Part shown: piece after piece, positions 13,323-21,171 of the stretch | Numbering within the stretch: the stretch's first letter is position 1 | Layout: each line of letters begins with the position of its first letter | Notes under the pieces: generated by a model | What the model saw: only the letters and a program-made list of their open reading frames with translations | Databases searched by the model: none | Told to the model about the DNA's origin: nothing | From: DATBDE01 sp036270095 | GTDB lineage: Bacteria; Actinomycetota; Thermoleophilia; Solirubrobacterales; Solirubrobacteraceae | Assembly: GCA_036270095.1 (NCBI GenBank) | Contig: DATBDE010000071.1 | Coordinates: 1 to 28,995, forward strand | Direction of reading: 5' to 3' | DNA length: 28,995 bases | Made by a program: the position numbers and the translations under genes

Positions 13323-14709
13323 CGACGCCGGTCAGGCGGAAGCCGTCGGCCCGCAGCGCCGGACACACGACCCCATACGCGAAGCGGGGGCCGTAGAACT
13401 CGGTCGTGCCCACCAGGCGCGGCCGGCGGCTCAGCGCCTGCGTGGTCGAGAGCAGGCGCAGGACCGAATCGGTGAAGCGCACGTCGCGGGCGGCCGCGGC
13501 CAGGCGGCCGTCCTCGATCAGGAACGTGCCCTCACGCGTGACGCCGGTGAGCAGGGTCTCCTTGGACCGCACCGGGTTCACGTACCAGAGGCGGGTCACG
13601 TAGAGGCCGCGCTCGACCGGCGCCATGAGCTCGGCCTCGTCGGCGGCCCCGCCGCCGGCCAGCACGAGGTTGCGCGGGATCGGGCCCTGCACTGCGCCGC
13701 CCGGGGAGATGGCGTGGCCGGTCGAGGTCGCCCCGCCGCCGGCGCGCGCGGCGGAGCGCACGTCGTGAACGACCCGGTGGGCCACGCCGTCCTGGATCAG
13801 CGGCACCGGGCCCTTGGGCGTGCCCTCGGGGTCGAAGGCACGCGGCAACGTGCCGGGGAAGCGGACCGAGTCCGACAGCGAGATGTTCGGCGCGGCGACG
13901 CGCTCGCCCAGGCGGTCCGACAGCGCGCTGCGTCCCTCGGCCCACGCTCGCCCGTCGAAGGCCAGGACGCCGAGCATCTGCAGCAGGTCGGCCACGGCGT
14001 CGGGGCCGAGCACGACCGGCAGCTCGGCCGTGCCGGCGCCGTCGAGCGGGTCGACGGGCGCCGCCGGCGCGCCCGGCGGCGGCGTGGCCTTGTCGGCCGC
14101 CTCGGCCGCCACGGCGGCGGCGTCGATCGCCCCGGCGGCCACGGCCGCGCGGGCCGCGTAGCCGCGCAGGCCGTCGGGCGCCTGCGCCACCGCCTTGAAC
14201 TGTGCGTCGGTGACGGCGTCGACGGCGTCTAGGCCGCGCGAGGTCGCGATCGCCTCGGTCACGGCGCCCGCGGTCCAGGTGCCGGCCAGCTCGACGCCGC
14301 GCGCCTCCGCGACCTCCAGCGCCGCGGCCAGCGCGCCGCCCGTCTGGCCGGGATCGAGCGCGGCCGTCGCGACGTCGAAGCCGTCGTGGCCGCGGGCGGG
14401 CGCGGGCTCGGGCAGCCCGGGGTAGTCGCCCGGGCCCGCGTGGGCGGCGGCCAGCGCCGCGTCGTGTGCGCGGCGGGCGGCGGCGGCGAGGGCGTCGTCA
14501 TCGGTGCGGGAGGCGATCGCCAGGCCGGTGTGGCCGTCGCGCACGCACAGGATCTCCACGCGGGCGCGCTGCAGGTCGGTGGCCTGCGTCGGCCGCGAGC
14601 GGGCCAGCCGCGCGGTGACCGAGCGCTCGCTGACCGCGCGCGCCAGCGCCTCGCCGCCGGCTGCGCGCACGGCCCGCCGGGCCGCGTCGAGCACGGCGTC
14701 GCGGGTCAC
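13306..14709 (-). CDS. pmbA: TldE/PmbA family modified-peptide peptidase subunit
   Basis: A 467-residue protein of the TldE/PmbA family, the non-catalytic partner that forms the TldD-TldE metalloprotease. N-terminal half is Ala-rich with the family RSTT-like region; the C-terminal half has the characteristic LPVVLGPDAVADLL, AAPNISLSDSVRFPG, VNPVRSKETLLTGVTREGTFLIEDG and the final strand segments. It lacks an HExxxH motif, as expected for this subunit. GTG at 14709 overlaps the tldD stop as GTGA. The TldD/E pair trims unstructured or modified peptides, for example microcin B17 and CcdA in E. coli. Confidence 0.92.
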   Translation of the reverse strand: MTRDAVLDAARRAVRAAGGEALARAVSERSVTARLARSRPTQATDLQRARVEILCVRDGHTGLAIASRTDDDALAAAARRAHDAALAAAHAGPGDYPGLPEPAPARGHDGFDVATAALDPGQTGGALAAALEVAEARGVELAGTWTAGAVTEAIATSRGLDAVDAVTDAQFKAVAQAPDGLRGYAARAAVAAGAIDAAAVAAEAADKATPPPGAPAAPVDPLDGAGTAELPVVLGPDAVADLLQMLGVLAFDGRAWAEGRSALSDRLGERVAAPNISLSDSVRFPGTLPRAFDPEGTPKGPVPLIQDGVAHRVVHDVRSAARAGGGATSTGHAISPGGAVQGPIPRNLVLAGGGAADEAELMAPVERGLYVTRLWYVNPVRSKETLLTGVTREGTFLIEDGRLAAAARDVRFTDSVLRLLSTTQALSRRPRLVGTTEFYGPRFAYGVVCPALRADGFRLTGVASPGV

Positions 14710-16157
14710 CGCGCGCGTACGTCGACGTCGCGGAAGCGCGCCGGGGCGGTGGGGTGCGACACGTGGGCGAACTGGCCCGGCTGGCCCTTGCCGCACTTGG
14801 TGAAGCTGTGCACCTGCTGGGCGCTGGGCGAGCCCACCGCGTCCAGGCCGGACCAGAAGCGCGGGGTGTGCCCCGCGTAGAGGGCGTTGCGGCGCAGGCC
14901 GCCGAGCTCGCCGCCCTTGATCTCCCGCGCAAGCTGCGTCGTGAACTGGAACTGCAGGCGGCGGTCGTCGATCGACCACGAGCGGTTGGTCTGCAGGTAC
15001 AGCCCGTCGTCGACGCCGGCGACGAGCTCGGCCAGCGTGCCGCCGTCGCCGGGCTCGAGCGAGACGTTGGGCATCCGCACGAGCGGCTGGCGCGCGAACC
15101 CGTCCGCGCGCATGGCGCCGCTGGACGCCTCCAGGCCGACGGCGCCCGCGGTCTCGCGCGAGGACAGCGCGCCCACGAGGCGGCCCTCGACGACGAGCGG
15201 CGTCCGCTGCCCCGCGACGCCCTCGTCGTCCCAGCCGTAGGTGCCGAGCGCGCCGGGCAGCACCGCGTCGGCGGTCACGTTCAGCGCGTCGGAGCCGTAG
15301 CGCAGCGCGCCCAGGTCCTCGGGCCGCACGAAGCTCGTCCCGGCGTAGGCCGCCTCGTAGCCGAGCATCCGGTCGAGCTCGAGCGCGTGCCCGATCGACT
15401 CGTGCAGTTGCAGCGCCACCTGCTCGGAGTCGATGACGACGGTCATCGTCCCCTCCGGGCACGGCGGCGCGGTGAGCAGCGCGACCGCCTCGTCGGCGAC
15501 CTCGGCGCCGTGCGCGGGCAGGTCGAGCCCCACCACGTGCTCCCAGCCGGCCTGGGCAACCTCGCCGCCGTGCCCACTCGGGTAGGACCGCAGCTGGAGG
15601 TCGTCGTCGGCCACGGCGACGGCGACCATGCCGCCGCCGCACTCGACCACCGACTGCTCGCAGGTGGCGCCCTCGGTGGACGCGAAGGCCTTGACTGCTC
15701 GCTCGGCCACGCAGAAGGCGCCGCGGCGCCCGAGCCGCGGGTCGCCCGCCATCGCCTCGTCGGCGGCGAGCAGGAGGGCGAGCTTCTCCTCCAGGGCGAC
15801 GCCGAACGGATCGATCGCGCAGGGGCTGCGCCAGCTGCCGCGGGCGGGGGCGACCGGCGCCAGCGGCGTGGGCGCCGGACGGCGCGGCTCGGCCTCGGCC
15901 AGCGCCAGGGCCCGCGCCAGCGCCTCCTGCAGGCCTGCGCGGGACAACGTCTGGGTGGCGGCAAAGCCCCACGCGCCGTCGACGCGCACGCGCACGCCGA
16001 CGCCCTCCTCGTCGACGATGTCCACCGACTCGATGGCGCCGTCGACCACCGTCAGCGCCTCGTGCGAGCGGTCGACCCAGCGGGCGTCGGCGTAGGCGCA
16101 CCGCCCGCCGGCCGCGTCCATGAGGTCGACGAGCGCGTCGAGCATCTCCTCGTTCAC
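14706..16157 (-). CDS. tldD: TldD family metalloprotease
   Basis: A 483-residue TldD protein, the zinc-bearing subunit of TldD-TldE. The metal motif HESIGH is at residues 252-257 and the usual downstream Cys ligand is in HSFTKCGKGQPG near residue 460. Other landmarks are GYEAAYAGTSFV, LQTNRSWSIDDRR and YAGHTPRFW. GTG at 16157 overlaps the dehydrogenase stop (GTGA) and the stop overlaps tldE in the same way. Cytoplasmic; degrades extended or post-translationally modified peptides. Pairing with tldE as neighbours is common in actinobacteria; pairing with an alcohol dehydrogenase and an exporter is less usual. Confidence 0.95.
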   Translation of the reverse strand: MNEEMLDALVDLMDAAGGRCAYADARWVDRSHEALTVVDGAIESVDIVDEEGVGVRVRVDGAWGFAATQTLSRAGLQEALARALALAEAEPRRPAPTPLAPVAPARGSWRSPCAIDPFGVALEEKLALLLAADEAMAGDPRLGRRGAFCVAERAVKAFASTEGATCEQSVVECGGGMVAVAVADDDLQLRSYPSGHGGEVAQAGWEHVVGLDLPAHGAEVADEAVALLTAPPCPEGTMTVVIDSEQVALQLHESIGHALELDRMLGYEAAYAGTSFVRPEDLGALRYGSDALNVTADAVLPGALGTYGWDDEGVAGQRTPLVVEGRLVGALSSRETAGAVGLEASSGAMRADGFARQPLVRMPNVSLEPGDGGTLAELVAGVDDGLYLQTNRSWSIDDRRLQFQFTTQLAREIKGGELGGLRRNALYAGHTPRFWSGLDAVGSPSAQQVHSFTKCGKGQPGQFAHVSHPTAPARFRDVDVRAR

Positions 16158-17167
16158 CAGGCTTCTTCGTAGAGCGCGAGCAGCTCCGCGCGGTCGGCCC
16201 GGGGCGGGGTGCTGTCGAGCTGGGGGCGCCCGGCGGCCTCGTCGGCGCAGGTCGCGAGCTGCTCCTGGGCCACGCCGGCATCGCGCAGGCGGGTGACGCC
16301 GGTGCGCGCGGCCAGCGCGGCGGCCAGCGACGCCGGGTCCTCGCCCACCGCCGCGGCCAGCAGCTCCATGCGCTGGGGCCGGCGCCAGGCCAGCGCCCGC
16401 GTCGTGAACGGCAGCATGATCGCGTTGGCCTGCCCATGGCCGACGCCGGCGAACCGCACCAGCGTCTGCGCCAGCACGTGGTGTAGCCCGAACCCGGACG
16501 AGTCCAGCGCGTAGCCCGCGAGCAGGGCGCCAAGCGCGAGCTCGTCGCGTTCGTCGTCGCCGGGGTCGGTGGCGTCCCACGCGTTCGTCAGCAGTCGCAC
16601 CGCCTCGTGGGCGACCACCGTGGCGATCGGGTTGGCGTCGACGGTCATCGGCGCCTCGAACGCGTGCCCGAGCGCGTTGAGCGCACTGGCGGCCAGCTCC
16701 TCCGCCGGCTGGGAGGCCGACAGCGCCGGGTCGTCGAGCACCGTGGTCGGGCCCACGAACGGGCCGCTGCGACCCGGCGCCTGGCGGTGCCCGTGGGTCA
16801 TCTCGGCGGCCGACAGCGTGGTCGGGACCGCGGCCACGCGGCCGGCCCAGCCGGGGTCCTCTTCCTCCCAGCCCGAGGCCAGCGCCTTGGCCGTGTCGAT
16901 GACGCGGCCGCCACCGAGCGCGACGATGCGCCCGGCGCGCGGGCGCGCGACCTCGTCGAGCAGCCCGCCGGCGATCTCGTCCACCTGGCCGGAGCGGACA
17001 TCGACGCGCATGGCGGCGGCCGCCTCGACCGCTGGCGCCTCCTGCACCGCGCGCGGCGTCGTCAGGAGGAGGTAGCGGTCGCCCAGGACCTCGCCCGCGT
17101 CGGCGAGCCGCCCGCGCCCGAAGACGATCGTGCGCGCGCCGTCGTGCCAGGTGAACGGCTCGATCAC
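16154..17167 (-). CDS. iron-type alcohol dehydrogenase, maleylacetate-reductase-like
   Basis: A 337-residue group III dehydrogenase. NAD(P)-binding is shown by VALGGGRVIDTAKALAS and by PTTLSAAEMTHG. The metal-site helix reads NALGHAFEA (Asn164, His168): Asn instead of the Asp of ordinary iron dehydrogenases is typical of maleylacetate reductases. Further histidines lie in GLHHVLAQ and GVGHGQAN. Start GTG at 17167 is placed by the -10 TAGACT 6 nt upstream. Overlaps tldD by 4 nt. Maleylacetate reductase acts in aromatic ring catabolism, but no other ring-cleavage gene is seen here, so the substrate is open. Confidence 0.88.
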   Translation of the reverse strand: MIEPFTWHDGARTIVFGRGRLADAGEVLGDRYLLLTTPRAVQEAPAVEAAAAMRVDVRSGQVDEIAGGLLDEVARPRAGRIVALGGGRVIDTAKALASGWEEEDPGWAGRVAAVPTTLSAAEMTHGHRQAPGRSGPFVGPTTVLDDPALSASQPAEELAASALNALGHAFEAPMTVDANPIATVVAHEAVRLLTNAWDATDPGDDERDELALGALLAGYALDSSGFGLHHVLAQTLVRFAGVGHGQANAIMLPFTTRALAWRRPQRMELLAAAVGEDPASLAAALAARTGVTRLRDAGVAQEQLATCADEAAGRPQLDSTPPRADRAELLALYEEAW

Positions 17168-17173
17168 GCCGCG

Positions 17174-17179
17174 AGTCTA
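17174..17179 (-). promoter_or_regulatory. -10 element (TAGACT) in front of the dehydrogenase-tldD-tldE genes
   Basis: On the minus strand TAGACT ends 6 nt before the GTG at 17167, and its TAG is the stop codon of the EamA gene. It would give a leaderless internal transcript for the dehydrogenase, tldD and tldE. Confidence 0.55.
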
Positions 17180-18136
17180 GGCGGCTGGGTCTCTGGCCTC
17201 CTGGGCGACCAGCGCCGGCGCCGGCGGCTCCTCCTCGATCTCGGCGGCGCTCTCCAGCCGCACGATCGCCGCCACCGACGCGACGATGATCGCCGCGCCC
17301 GCGAGGGCGATCGCCGACAGCGACTCGTCGTAGACCGCCCAACCCAGCGCCACCGCGATCACAGGGTTGACGTAGGCGTAGGTCGAGACCTTCGAGATGG
17401 GCACGTTGCGCAGCAGCCAGGTGTAGGCGCTGAAGGCGACGAGCGAGCCGACGATGATGAGGTAGACCAGGCCGACGATCGACCCGGTGGAGAACTTGTC
17501 GGGGTGCACATCGCCGGCCTCGCCCGCGATCAGGCCGACCGCGAACATGACCACGCCGCCGCACAGCATCTGCGTGGCCGTGGACGCGAGCGGGTCGGTC
17601 GGCGTGGGCAGCTTGGTCATCGAGAACGAGCCCGTGGCCCACATCGCCGCGGCAAACAGCACGGTGGCCACGCCGATCGCGGTGGCGCCGCTGGGCGTGC
17701 CCGGCAGCAGCAGCACCGCGACCCCGCCGAAGCCGACGAGCACGCCGATCAGCGTGCCCTTCGGCACCCGGTCGCGGAACGCCAGGCGCAGGACGATCAC
17801 CCACATGGGCTCGGAGGCGATCAGCAGCGCGGCCAGGCCCGACGGCACGCCGGCGTTCTCGCCCACCGACACCAGGCCGTTGCCGCCGAGCATGAGCAGG
17901 ACGCCGACGAGGGCAGCGCCCGCCAGCTGCCGCCACGACATGTGCAGCGCGGAGCGGCCGCGGCGCAGCAGTACCCACGCCGCCAGCGCCCCGCCGGCCA
18001 CGCTGAAGCGCAGCCCCGAGCTGAGCAGCGGGGGCATCGTCGAGACCATCGCGCGGATGGCCAAATAGGTCGACCCCCAGACGATGTAGATCGTCCAGAG
18101 GCCGGCCCAGACCTGCCAGTTCGGCGGCCGCTTCAG
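17177..18136 (-). CDS. EamA/DMT-family transporter, probable CTG start
   Basis: A ten-helix drug/metabolite exporter with two EamA repeats. Landmarks are WGSTYLAIR and PPLLSSGLRFS in the first repeat, NGLVSVGENAGVPSG and LIASEPMWV mid-way, and AYTWLLRNVPISKVSTYAYVNPVIAV in the second, resembling YedA-like members. The first ATG/GTG/TTG is a TTG at 18064, but this would cut helix 1 (WQVWAGLWTIYIVWGSTYL), which is encoded in frame just upstream. Between the in-frame stop at 18185-18187 and that TTG there is no standard start. A CTG at 18134-18136 overlaps the stop of a 23-codon reading frame as CTGA and gives 319 residues. Substrate unknown. Confidence 0.8.
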   Translation of the reverse strand: MKRPPNWQVWAGLWTIYIVWGSTYLAIRAMVSTMPPLLSSGLRFSVAGGALAAWVLLRRGRSALHMSWRQLAGAALVGVLLMLGGNGLVSVGENAGVPSGLAALLIASEPMWVIVLRLAFRDRVPKGTLIGVLVGFGGVAVLLLPGTPSGATAIGVATVLFAAAMWATGSFSMTKLPTPTDPLASTATQMLCGGVVMFAVGLIAGEAGDVHPDKFSTGSIVGLVYLIIVGSLVAFSAYTWLLRNVPISKVSTYAYVNPVIAVALGWAVYDESLSAIALAGAAIIVASVAAIVRLESAAEIEEEPPAPALVAQEARDPAA

Positions 18137-18204
18137 CGGCGCCTGCCCTTCCGGCGCAGGCGGCGCTCGCGGCCCTGAACCAGCTCAACGATGAGCAGGT
18201 GCAT
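18133..18204 (-). CDS. possible Arg-rich leader peptide upstream of the EamA gene
   Basis: A 23-codon frame beginning MHLLIVELVQ and ending in a tail of eight Arg and one Lys in 13 residues. ATG at 18204 is preceded by GGAAGGA (18214-18220) at 9 nt, a fair ribosome binding site. It begins inside the end of the GNAT-like gene and its TGA overlaps the proposed CTG start of the exporter. Evidence for translation is only the binding site and overlap; it may serve as a coupling or stalling leader, or be spurious. Confidence 0.35.
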   Translation of the reverse strand: MHLLIVELVQGRERRLRRKGRRR

Positions 18205-18520
18205 GGTGCACGTTCCTTCCGAGGGGGAGCAGGGAGCGCAGGCGGCGCTCGGCGCGCTGGGCCCTGCGCTCGCGCCGGTGCAGCCCCTCCGCATGCATGC
18301 GGAGGAGTCGCACGAGCGGCGCGCTCGCGTGGAACGGGTCTGCCGCGACGGAACCCGAGTCGAGCCCAAGTGCGGCCTTGAGCTCACCCTCTACCTCGGC
18401 CACGAGGTAGCTGTCCTCGGGCAGCCTGGTCGCATCCAGTTGCCCCAGGCGGGCGAGAGCCTGGGCGTCGTCGGGATAGGCGCGGCGGATGACAATGGGT
18501 GTGCCGGAGGTGGTGAGCAT
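18185..18520 (-). CDS. small GNAT-like protein
   Basis: A 111-residue protein that starts like a GNAT acetyltransferase (PIVIRRAYPDDAQALARLGQLD, then SYLVAEVEGELKAALGLDSG) but ends before the acetyl-CoA-binding motif A, replaced by an Arg-rich C-terminal helix. Such short forms are frequent in actinobacteria; catalysis is doubtful. ATG at 18520 is preferred to upstream starts because GAGGT lies about 5 nt before it. First gene of the minus-strand run GNAT, peptide, EamA, dehydrogenase, tldD, tldE. Confidence 0.75.
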   Translation of the reverse strand: MLTTSGTPIVIRRAYPDDAQALARLGQLDATRLPEDSYLVAEVEGELKAALGLDSGSVAADPFHASAPLVRLLRMHAEGLHRRERRAQRAERRLRSLLPLGRNVHHAPAHR

Positions 18521-18568
18521 CGTGACCTCGTTTCTGATGACAACGACCACGATGCCAGGCGCGTGATA

Positions 18569-18599
18569 TCAGATCAAATGACATTTCATGGGGGCTGAG
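18569..18599. promoter_or_regulatory. two LysR-type boxes in the GNAT/LysR intergenic region
   Basis: TCAGATCAAATGA (18569-18581) and TCATGGGGGCTGA (18587-18599) both fit T-N11-A and share TCA-N7-TGA, 18 bp apart. The first overlaps a palindrome TGATATCA (18564-18571) and the putative -35 ATGACA (18578-18583) of the LysR gene. This fits autorepression and control of the divergent GNAT-EamA genes. Confidence 0.5.
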
Positions 18600-18600
18600 A

Positions 18601-18606
18601 TAAGCT
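18601..18606 (+). promoter_or_regulatory. -10 element (TAAGCT) of the LysR gene, leaderless
   Basis: TAAGCT lies 6 nt before the ATG at 18613. A fair -35, ATGACA (18578-18583), is 17 nt upstream, making this one of the two most complete promoters in the window. Confidence 0.7.
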
Positions 18607-18612
18607 CCTCTT

Positions 18613-19548
18613 ATGCTCGATGTACGCCGCCTGCGCGTGTTGAAGGAGGTCGCGGAACAGGGTTCGTTCTCCGCCGCCGCCGAGTCGCTCGCGTACACGC
18701 AGTCCGCAGTCTCGCAACAGATCGCCGCGCTCGAGCGCGAGTCCGGGACCACGCTCGTGGACCGTGGCCCGCGCGGCATCCGGCTCACCGACGCCGGCCG
18801 CGCGCTGGTCCAGCACGCCGAGGACATCCTCTGCCGCCTGGGCGCGGCCGAGGCCGAGCTCGAGGCGATCGCCGGCCTGCGCGGCGGCCGCGTGCGCCTG
18901 TCCGCCTTCCCCACCGCCGGTGCGACCATCGTGCCGCTGGCGGTCAAGACCTTCATGGCGCGCCACCCCGGGGTCGAGATGCAGCTCTTCGAGCGCGAGC
19001 CCGAGGACGGCGTGGCCATGCTCAAGTCGGGCGAGCTCGACATCGCGCTGAGCATCGGCTACGAGGGCGCGGGCACTGTCCACAACCCCACCGACGGCGT
19101 CGAGGAGATCGACCTCCTCGAGGACCCCACGTACCTGGCCATGCCCGCCGACCACCGCTACGCGCGCAAGGCCCGCACGCGGCTGTCGGACTTCTCCGAG
19201 GAGTCCTGGATCCACTCCGCCTGCAAGGGCACCTGCGGCGCGGTCGCGCTGCGGGCGCTCCACAACGCCGGCTTCGAGCCGACGATCGTGTTCGAGACCG
19301 ACGACTACAACGTCGCCCAGGGCCTTGTCGCCGCCGGCATGGGCGTGACCCTGCTGCCGGAGATGGCGCTGCGCAACCTGCGCGAGGACATCATCGTGCG
19401 CCCCCTCGGCACCCAGGTCACGCACCGGCGGATCATGGCCTGCCTGCTCCAGGGCGCCTACCGCTCGCCCGCGACCGACGCAATGCTGGGCATCCTGCAC
19501 GAGGCCGTCGGCGAGCACACGATGGCCCGCGCGGAGTTGGCGGCGTGA
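18613..19548 (+). CDS. LysR-family transcriptional regulator
   Basis: A 311-residue regulator. Residues 1-62 are the LysR winged helix with SFSAAAESLAYTQSAVSQQIAALE as recognition region and LTDAGRALVQHAE in the linker helix. Residues about 90-295 are the periplasmic-binding-like effector domain with VRLSAFPTAGATIVP and GVTLLPEMAL. Effector cannot be told from sequence. Divergent from the GNAT-EamA genes, the usual arrangement for a LysR protein and its target, so control of the exporter is plausible (inference). Stop overlaps the next gene as GTGA. Confidence 0.94.
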   Translation: MLDVRRLRVLKEVAEQGSFSAAAESLAYTQSAVSQQIAALERESGTTLVDRGPRGIRLTDAGRALVQHAEDILCRLGAAEAELEAIAGLRGGRVRLSAFPTAGATIVPLAVKTFMARHPGVEMQLFEREPEDGVAMLKSGELDIALSIGYEGAGTVHNPTDGVEEIDLLEDPTYLAMPADHRYARKARTRLSDFSEESWIHSACKGTCGAVALRALHNAGFEPTIVFETDDYNVAQGLVAAGMGVTLLPEMALRNLREDIIVRPLGTQVTHRRIMACLLQGAYRSPATDAMLGILHEAVGEHTMARAELAA

Positions 19549-19751
19549 GCGACCTCCAGCGCCGCCGCGGCACGCGCCCCCAGCGCGTCGACCGCGGCTA
19601 CCGGCTCGTCCTCGCCACGGGGACGTTCTCGATCATCGCCGTCGTGGCGGTGGTCCTCGCGGTCGCGGGCGTCGTCTCGTTGGGCTGGGCGCTGCTGGCC
19701 GCGGTCGCCGCGGTCGTGTGCGCGTTCCTGCTGCGCCGCCTCGTTTCCTAG
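19545..19751 (+). CDS. small two-helix membrane protein
   Basis: 68 residues: a basic N-terminus (about 20 residues), then two hydrophobic helices joined by a short turn (FSIIAVVAVVLAVAGVVS and WALLAAVAAVVCAFLL), ending in Arg-Arg-Leu. Not recognised as a named family. Starts with GTG overlapping the LysR stop by 4 nt, so it is translationally coupled to the regulator. Converges on the FAH gene with 16 nt between stops. Confidence 0.75.
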   Translation: MSDLQRRRGTRPQRVDRGYRLVLATGTFSIIAVVAVVLAVAGVVSLGWALLAAVAAVVCAFLLRRLVS

Positions 19752-19767
19752 CCCGGCGCAATTGGGT

Positions 19768-20589
19768 TCATGCGATCCGGTTCGCGAGCCGGCCCAGCGG
19801 GCCCGCCTCGAGCGCGACCGTGTCGCCCGGCTCCAGCCACCGGTCGCCGGGCAGCGGGCCGAGCTCGAGCAGGCAGCCGCGGTTCAGCGTGCCCGAGCCG
19901 AGCACGTCGCCGGGGCGCAGCCGCGTGTTGCGCGCGGCGTGGGCCACGAGGTCCGACCAGGGGAAGTACTGCGCGCCGGCCCACGTCTTGGTGAGCTGCT
20001 CGCCGTTGACCGTCGCCGTGGCCTCGACGTCGACGCGGCCGTCGGCCAGCGGGACCTCGTCGGCAGTCAGCAGCCAGGGGCCGAGCGAGAGGGCGAAGTC
20101 CTTGCCCTTGGCCGGGCCCAGGCCGACGGTCATCTCGCGCGCCTGCAGGTCGCGCGCGCTCCAGTCGTTGAGCAGCGTGAAGGCTGCGATCTCCTGGTCG
20201 GGCCCGATGACCGCGGCCAGCTCGAGCTCGAAGTCGAGCATGCGGCTGTCCGGCGGGCGGCGCACCTCGGCATCGGGGCCGACGATCGCGGCGGGGTTGG
20301 TGAAGTAGAAGGTCGGCGCCTCGTACCAGGCCTCGGGCACGTCGCCGCCGCGCAGCTTCATGCCGGTCTTGACGTGCTCCTCGAAGGCGAAGAAGTCGCG
20401 CACCGACGGCGGCTCGGGGATGGGGGCGAGGAGCTCGACGTCCTCCACCCCCTGCTCGACGCGGGTCTCCAGCCGGCCCTCGCCGGCGAGCCAGTCGACC
20501 ATCGTCGGGGCAGCGAGGACGCGCACCCGGTCGTCCTCCAGGCTCCCGACCTGGACCTCGTCGCCGTTGCGGAAGCTGACGAGGCGCAT
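19768..20589 (-). CDS. fumarylacetoacetate hydrolase family protein
   Basis: A 273-residue FAH-superfamily enzyme that hydrolyses or decarboxylates 2-oxo acid type intermediates with a divalent metal. The N-terminal domain begins MRLVSFRNGDEVQVG. Metal ligands are in DFELELAAVIG (Glu residues), and Asp in NDWSARDLQAREM; the substrate lysine is in GPAKGKDFALSLGPW. GSGTLNRGCLLELG near the C-terminus is typical. Full length. The ATG at 20589 has no ribosome binding site; TAGCAT on the minus strand (around 20600) is a possible -10. Which catabolic pathway it serves is unknown. Confidence 0.93.
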   Translation of the reverse strand: MRLVSFRNGDEVQVGSLEDDRVRVLAAPTMVDWLAGEGRLETRVEQGVEDVELLAPIPEPPSVRDFFAFEEHVKTGMKLRGGDVPEAWYEAPTFYFTNPAAIVGPDAEVRRPPDSRMLDFELELAAVIGPDQEIAAFTLLNDWSARDLQAREMTVGLGPAKGKDFALSLGPWLLTADEVPLADGRVDVEATATVNGEQLTKTWAGAQYFPWSDLVAHAARNTRLRPGDVLGSGTLNRGCLLELGPLPGDRWLEPGDTVALEAGPLGRLANRIA

Positions 20590-20600
20590 CGGCGGTGGAT

Positions 20601-20608
20601 GCTATAGG
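20601..20608. promoter_or_regulatory. shared TATAG element between divergent genes
   Basis: GCTATAGG sits in the 54-nt gap between the FAH gene (minus) and the anchored hypothetical gene (plus). CTATAG is palindromic, so TATAG-containing hexamers read as -10 candidates on both strands. The two transcripts may compete for one melting site. Confidence 0.4.
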
Positions 20609-20643
20609 GCGGGATTCGGTGCCCCGACAGCGAACCCAGCCCC

Positions 20644-21168
20644 GTGTGGGCCGACCTGGACTTCGCGCATGACCGCTACGTCGAGCTGCGCGGCCGGACG
20701 TGGCACGTGTGGCTGCGCCGGGGCCTGCTCCTCCTCATCGCGGCCGCGTGCGTGGCGGCGCTGTTCAACGCCTACGGCCAGGGCCCCACGACGTCGGCGG
20801 TGGCCGCGCCGCAGGCGCTCATGCAGCTCGAGGCGCCGCCGCGCCTGAGCGGCGGGCTGCTGTTCCAGGCCCGGTTCCGGCTCACCGCGCGCGACCACGC
20901 GCTCTCGCACCCCAAGCTCGTGCTCAACGAGAACTGGTTCGACGGCGTCACGCTGAACGCCAGCGACCCGTCGCCGTCGACGGAGAACAGCCGCGGTGGG
21001 CGCTTCGCCATGGCCTTCCCGGCCCTCGGGCGAGGCCAGACCCTCACCGTGATCACGCACTGGCAGGTCAACCCGACCACGGTCGGGCGCCGCGCGCTCG
21101 TCGCCGCGTTCGACGACGGCAACACGCGGCTGGCCGCCCTGCACCGGACGCTGACCATCTTCCCCTGA
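20644..21168 (+). CDS. hypothetical membrane-anchored protein
   Basis: 174 residues, family not recognised. A cytoplasmic N-terminus (WADLDFAHDRYVELRGRTWHVW) precedes one membrane helix (about 28-46), after which about 120 residues should lie outside. The outer part looks beta-rich with FRLTAR and ALGRGQTLTVITHWQVNPT, suggesting an Ig-like sandwich. Start GTG at 20644 has no ribosome binding site. The stop is 3 nt from the YetF-type gene, so the pair is an operon and the products may interact. Confidence 0.75.
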   Translation: MWADLDFAHDRYVELRGRTWHVWLRRGLLLLIAAACVAALFNAYGQGPTTSAVAAPQALMQLEAPPRLSGGLLFQARFRLTARDHALSHPKLVLNENWFDGVTLNASDPSPSTENSRGGRFAMAFPALGRGQTLTVITHWQVNPTTVGRRALVAAFDDGNTRLAALHRTLTIFP

Positions 21169-21171
21169 GCC

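Noticed and set aside
14754..18178. Large plus-strand open frames opposite tldD, the dehydrogenase and EamA
   Set aside because: Shadows of the minus-strand genes, which carry clear motifs.
18588..19544. Plus-strand frame in another register across the LysR gene
   Set aside because: Only its last 69 codons (from GTG 19545) are a real gene; the rest is a shadow of the LysR coding sequence.
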